NCBI GenBank assembly: GCA_027028665.1
Contig: JALVIU010000235.1
Span: 1-10,600 of the forward strand
DNA length: 10,600 nt
Direction of reading: 5' to 3'
Origin: Candidatus Atribacteria bacterium
GTDB lineage: Bacteria; Atribacterota; JALVIU01
The notes under the pieces: generated by a model
Seen by the model: only the letters and a program-made list of their open reading frames with translations
Told to the model about the DNA's origin: nothing
The model's database searches: none
Program-made: the position numbers and the translations under genes
Shown here: positions 7,559-10,600 of the stretch, in pieces
Layout of the letters: the number at the start of each line of letters is the position of its first letter
Position numbering within the stretch: the stretch's first letter is position 1

Positions 7559-8321
7559 ATTAATTTATCTGGCTATACTACAGGGACTTACAGAATTCCT
7601 CCCTGTTAGTAGTTCAGGCCATCTTTTAATCTTAAAAGACCTCTTGCATACTAGTGAACAAGGGCTCTCAATAGAGGTTTACCTCCATTTGGGAACCCTT
7701 TTATCAATTATCATATACTATTTTGAAGATATTTTAGAGTTATTAATCTATTGGAGGAAGAACCTAAAATATATTATGCTTATAATTTTAGGTTCTATTC
7801 CAACTGCCATTATAGGATTTACTATATATAAACTTACAGATAATTATAATTTTGGAATAAAGGCAGTAGGAGGATTCTTTTTAATTACCTCCATATTTCT
7901 ATTTCTTGTGGATAGATTTCAGTTTAATATGAGAAAACAGGGAAATCTATTAAAGAGATCGGAAGGAATTGGGGTATTAGATGCGCTTTTTATCGGGAGT
8001 GCACAGGGGGTAGCCGTATTTCCAGGTATATCGAGGTCAGGATTTACTGTAGGGAGCGCTATACTTAGAAAGATCGATCCAAAGGATGCAGCAAAGTTTT
8101 CTTTCTTGCTTTCTATTCCTGCTATAGGAGGGGCGTTTTTATTGGAGTTTATACATAAAAACATGACTTTTGAGGGGAAGTTCTTAGTTCCTATGTTTAT
8201 TTCTTTCATAGTGGGATATGCTGCTATTCATATATTTATAAAAATACTCACCTCAAAAAGGCTTATTTATTTTACCCTTTATTTACTTATAATAAGTATA
8301 ATCTCTCTTCTTTTCTTATAA
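7551..8321 (+). CDS. uppP: Undecaprenyl-diphosphatase UppP (BacA family), probable ATA start
   Basis: UppP is a membrane phosphatase that recycles undecaprenyl diphosphate to the monophosphate carrier for peptidoglycan and other surface polymers; overproduction gives bacitracin resistance. Read from ATA 7551 it has 256 residues, normal for the family (~255-275). The N-terminus carries the active-site (E/Q)xxxE motif, QGLTE at 11-15, then FLPVSSSGH with His24. The second motif PGISRSGFT lies at 158-166, followed by KDAAKFSFLLSIPA. The rest is strongly hydrophobic with several membrane spans. In frame, the first conventional start is TTG 7644, which would delete QGLTE and SSSGH. The frame is open upstream to a stop at 7485 with no ATG, GTG or TTG before 7551. 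ATA 7551 follows AGGGAGG by seven bases and overlaps the pnp stop by eight. ATT 7563 and CTG 7569 are less likely. A sequencing error (ATG read as ATA) is possible. Confidence 0.93.
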   Translation: MAKLIYLAILQGLTEFLPVSSSGHLLILKDLLHTSEQGLSIEVYLHLGTLLSIIIYYFEDILELLIYWRKNLKYIMLIILGSIPTAIIGFTIYKLTDNYNFGIKAVGGFFLITSIFLFLVDRFQFNMRKQGNLLKRSEGIGVLDALFIGSAQGVAVFPGISRSGFTVGSAILRKIDPKDAAKFSFLLSIPAIGGAFLLEFIHKNMTFEGKFLVPMFISFIVGYAAIHIFIKILTSKRLIYFTLYLLIISIISLLFL

Positions 8322-8324
8322 AAA

Positions 8325-10472
8325 ATGCCTAAAAAAAAGATTGCTAAAGGAAAGAGCACAAAAGAAAAAAACTCAAAAATTCAAGAGTTATTTGGCCTTA
8401 TTACTGTATTAATAGGAGTTTTTCTCATATTTTTGGTATATGGAGATGCATCTCCAAAGTTAGTGGGAAAAGTAGGTCAAATCCTTAAGAGAATACTTAT
8501 AACATATACAGGTATAAATAGGTATTTTCTCACCTTAGCAATATTCTTTTTCGGAATAAAGCTATTAATTGGAAAAATCAATAAAGAAATTATTATAAGA
8601 TATATATTATTCATCTTTCTTATATTCTTTATTGTTACCTCTTTTCACTTTCCTTTCTTAAAAACAGAATTTGCATATAAGATCTCTGCACGAGGAGAAG
8701 GAGGGGGACTTCTAAGTTATTACTTTTCCTATATCTTAAATTACTATTTTGGAGAATTTGGAAGTTATATAGTCTTGTTTTTACTCTCCTTTGTCACTCT
8801 TACGATTATGATAGATTTTTCATTTGGAGAACTTTTAACCAAAGGGATAAATATAATATTTTCTATATTCAGATCTCCAAAAGAAGAATGGGCATCATAT
8901 ATGGAATCTGAAACGGAAAAGGACCTGATTAACAAAAGAGACAAAGAACTTTCTATACTAGGAAAAGAAGAAAAGGATGATCTGCATATAGAAAAACATA
9001 ATTTTATAAACTTAATAGAGGAAGATGTTGTTGAAGAAAAGGCCATAAAGCCTAAAAATGAAGAGCTTCCTCCTATATCTCTTCTTCATAAGAAAGAACA
9101 CAAAACGAATAAGAAATTTGAAGAAGAGATAGAATATAATAAGAAGGTACTTGAAGACAAATTTCACAGTTTTGGCATAGATATAAAAATCGTAAATGTA
9201 GTAAAGGGGCCTACAATTACCCGTTATGAAATAAAACCTCCTCACGGTATAAAGGTAAATAAGATTTTGAGTTTAGGTAATGACATAGCTTTGGCTTTAG
9301 GAACTCCTCAGATAAGGATAGAAGCGCCTGTACCCGGAAAAAAAGTAATAGGAATAGAGGTGCCCAATAAAGAAAGAGAAGTAGTCTACATAAGAGAGCT
9401 GATAGAGTCAGAAGAGTTTCAAAACTCTAAAAATATACTTCCCCTTGCACTTGGAAAAGGAATGGGTGGTAAACCTATTATTGCAGATCTTGTAACTTTA
9501 CCTCACCTTCTCATTGCAGGTGCTACATCTTCAGGTAAGAGTGTATGTATAAATAGTATTATAATGAGTTTCTTATTTAAATTTACACCAAAAGAAGTAA
9601 GGTTTCTTATGATAGATCCAAAAATGGTAGAGCTTAGTGTGTACGAAAGAATACCTCATCTCCTTGGACCCATTGTTACTGATCCAAAAAAGGCTGCCTT
9701 AGCTCTTGAGTGGGTAATTAAGGAGATGGAGAGAAGATTTAGGATATTTGCAGATTTAGGCACGAGGAACCTGGAAAGTTATAATAAATTTGTAGAAGAT
9801 CTACCTGGCTATACAAAAATGCCATTTATTGTAGTAATAATAGATGAACTTGCAGACCTTATGATGGTAGCGCCGAAGGATGTAGAAGGTTCTTTATGTC
9901 GCCTGGCTCAGATGGCAAGGGCTACAGGAATTCATCTCATAGTAGCTACTCAACGACCATCTGTGGATGTAATAACAGGTCTTATAAAGGCAAATTTTCC
10001 TTCCCGCATAGCCTTTACAGTCTCATCACAGGTAGATTCAAGGACTATAATTGATACAAATGGAGCAGAAAAGTTATTGGGAAAAGGAGATATGTTATAC
10101 TTACCCATGAGTATGTTAAAACCTATAAGGGTTCAAGGCGCCTATGTAAGTGATGAAGATGTAAAAGAGGTGGTAGAATTTTTAAGAAATCAAGAAATAA
10201 AAGAATATATGGATATTATACATTTTAGCGAAGAGGAATTGGAAAAGGAGGAATTAAATCAAGAGGAGGGAGAAGAGGACGATCTCTTGAAGGCTGCCTT
10301 AAATGTTATATATACTTATAATAGGGCTTCTGCATCTTTGCTTCAAAGAGAGCTTAAGATTGGTTATCCTCGAGCAGCAAGACTTATAGGTATACTGGAA
10401 AAGAAGGGATATATAGGTCCTCAAGAGGGGAGTAAACCTCGAAAAATTTTGAAAAAAGAGGAGAGTATCTAA
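8325..10472 (+). CDS. ftsK: FtsK/SpoIIIE family DNA translocase
   Basis: FtsK is a septum-anchored ATPase that pumps DNA to complete chromosome segregation at division. The 715 residues begin with a Lys-rich cytoplasmic tail (MPKKKIAKGK), then about four membrane helices (~22-39, 66-83, 89-106, 146-163). A short, mostly charged linker (~185-265) follows, then the motor: alpha subdomain (~265-365, KGPTITRYEIKPPHGIKV) and the RecA-like beta subdomain with Walker A GATSSGKS at 399-406 and Walker B IIDEL around Asp507-Glu508. QMARATGIHLIVATQRPS follows. The C-terminal gamma winged-helix domain (~650-712) has ASLLQRELKIGYPRAARL and GPQEGSKPR, the part that reads orientation sequences (KOPS/SRS). 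The linker is much shorter than in E. coli FtsK and length is close to SpoIIIE/SftA types. ATG 8325 is three bases after the uppP stop with no visible Shine-Dalgarno, so reinitiation is likely. Confidence 0.98.
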   Translation: MPKKKIAKGKSTKEKNSKIQELFGLITVLIGVFLIFLVYGDASPKLVGKVGQILKRILITYTGINRYFLTLAIFFFGIKLLIGKINKEIIIRYILFIFLIFFIVTSFHFPFLKTEFAYKISARGEGGGLLSYYFSYILNYYFGEFGSYIVLFLLSFVTLTIMIDFSFGELLTKGINIIFSIFRSPKEEWASYMESETEKDLINKRDKELSILGKEEKDDLHIEKHNFINLIEEDVVEEKAIKPKNEELPPISLLHKKEHKTNKKFEEEIEYNKKVLEDKFHSFGIDIKIVNVVKGPTITRYEIKPPHGIKVNKILSLGNDIALALGTPQIRIEAPVPGKKVIGIEVPNKEREVVYIRELIESEEFQNSKNILPLALGKGMGGKPIIADLVTLPHLLIAGATSSGKSVCINSIIMSFLFKFTPKEVRFLMIDPKMVELSVYERIPHLLGPIVTDPKKAALALEWVIKEMERRFRIFADLGTRNLESYNKFVEDLPGYTKMPFIVVIIDELADLMMVAPKDVEGSLCRLAQMARATGIHLIVATQRPSVDVITGLIKANFPSRIAFTVSSQVDSRTIIDTNGAEKLLGKGDMLYLPMSMLKPIRVQGAYVSDEDVKEVVEFLRNQEIKEYMDIIHFSEEELEKEELNQEEGEEDDLLKAALNVIYTYNRASASLLQRELKIGYPRAARLIGILEKKGYIGPQEGSKPRKILKKEESI

Positions 10473-10473
10473 G

Positions 10474-10600
10474 ATGGAGGAAGAACTCAAGTCTAAATTA
10501 AAAAGAAAGAGATTAGAAAAAGGCCTTTCCCTTGATGAGGTAGAAGAGATATTAAAAATTAGGAAAAGACATCTGAAATCTATAGAAGAGGGAAATTATA
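10474..10600 (+). CDS. HTH-domain protein, RodZ/YmfM-like N-terminus (3' end outside window)
   Basis: Only the first 42 residues are visible. They form a helix-turn-helix of the HTH_25 type found at the N-terminus of RodZ and of Bacillus YmfM: LKRKRLEKGLSLDEVEEIL, then KIRKRHLKSIEEGNY, matching the usual KI+xRYLxAIExGxF pattern. RodZ proteins link MreB to the membrane in rod-shape control; YmfM-like genes commonly follow ftsK/spoIIIE-type genes in Firmicutes, which supports this reading. The start ATG 10474 lies one base after the ftsK stop, with GAGGAG at 10458-10463 as the Shine-Dalgarno. Whether a transmembrane segment and periplasmic domain follow cannot be seen, so a plain cytoplasmic regulator is possible. 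Confidence 0.8.
   Translation, partial: MEEELKSKLKRKRLEKGLSLDEVEEILKIRKRHLKSIEEGNY

Noticed and set aside
7644-8321. uppP starting at TTG 7644
   Set aside because: This would remove QGLTE and SSSGH, the catalytic N-terminal motif that is plainly encoded in the same open frame just upstream.
1-10600. Mobile element, CRISPR array, tRNA/rRNA or new defence system
   Set aside because: Nearly every base is accounted for by conserved housekeeping genes on one strand; I saw no transposase, direct-repeat array, terminal inverted repeats or tRNA-like cloverleaf.

Overview
This window is a compact, AT-rich stretch of bacterial housekeeping chromosome. All recognisable genes lie on the + strand, and there is almost no intergenic DNA. 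The order is nusA (3' part), ylxR/rnpM, infB, a DUF503 gene (ylxP), rbfA, truB, ribF, rpsO, pnp, uppP, ftsK, then the start of a RodZ/YmfM-type HTH gene. The front half matches the nusA-infB-rbfA-truB-ribF-rpsO-pnp cluster known from Firmicutes and several deep-branching low-GC lineages. The proteins are rich in Lys, Glu and Ile, arginine is mostly AGA/AGG, and the proteins are compact (IF2 about 637 aa). This fits a low-GC, possibly thermophilic bacterium of a Firmicutes-like or deep-branching group. I cannot name the species or phylum from the sequence.

Layout. Positions 1-5060 form one tightly coupled run: NusA (transcription elongation/termination), YlxR, initiation factor IF2, DUF503, the 30S maturation factor RbfA, the tRNA pseudouridine-55 synthase TruB and the FAD synthetase RibF. 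Most junctions are overlaps (nusA/ylxR, ylxR/infB, TAATG at infB/DUF503, rbfA/truB, ATGA at truB/ribF). The only real gap is 5061-5159, about 100 bases before rpsO. It holds a weak promoter candidate, two related small dyads and a near-perfect Shine-Dalgarno. After it come rpsO (S15) and pnp (polynucleotide phosphorylase), then uppP (undecaprenyl-diphosphate phosphatase), ftsK/spoIIIE (DNA translocase) and the truncated HTH gene. The window therefore moves from transcription/translation and RNA decay into cell-envelope and chromosome-segregation functions.

I found no undescribed system, mobile element, CRISPR array, tRNA or rRNA. Two points stand out. (1) uppP has no ATG, GTG or TTG that keeps its catalytic N-terminus. 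The best start is an ATA at 7551, seven bases after a GGGAGG Shine-Dalgarno and overlapping the pnp stop. A conventional caller would start at a TTG at 7644 and lose the active-site motif. (2) RibF is only 253 aa. Its FMN adenylyltransferase domain looks intact, but its riboflavin kinase domain is about half length and lacks the PTAN motif, so it may make FAD from FMN without making FMN. Smaller points are a Gly-to-Phe change at the RbfA AxG motif, an ftsK start without a Shine-Dalgarno, the missing ylxQ, and the paired dyads before rpsO.
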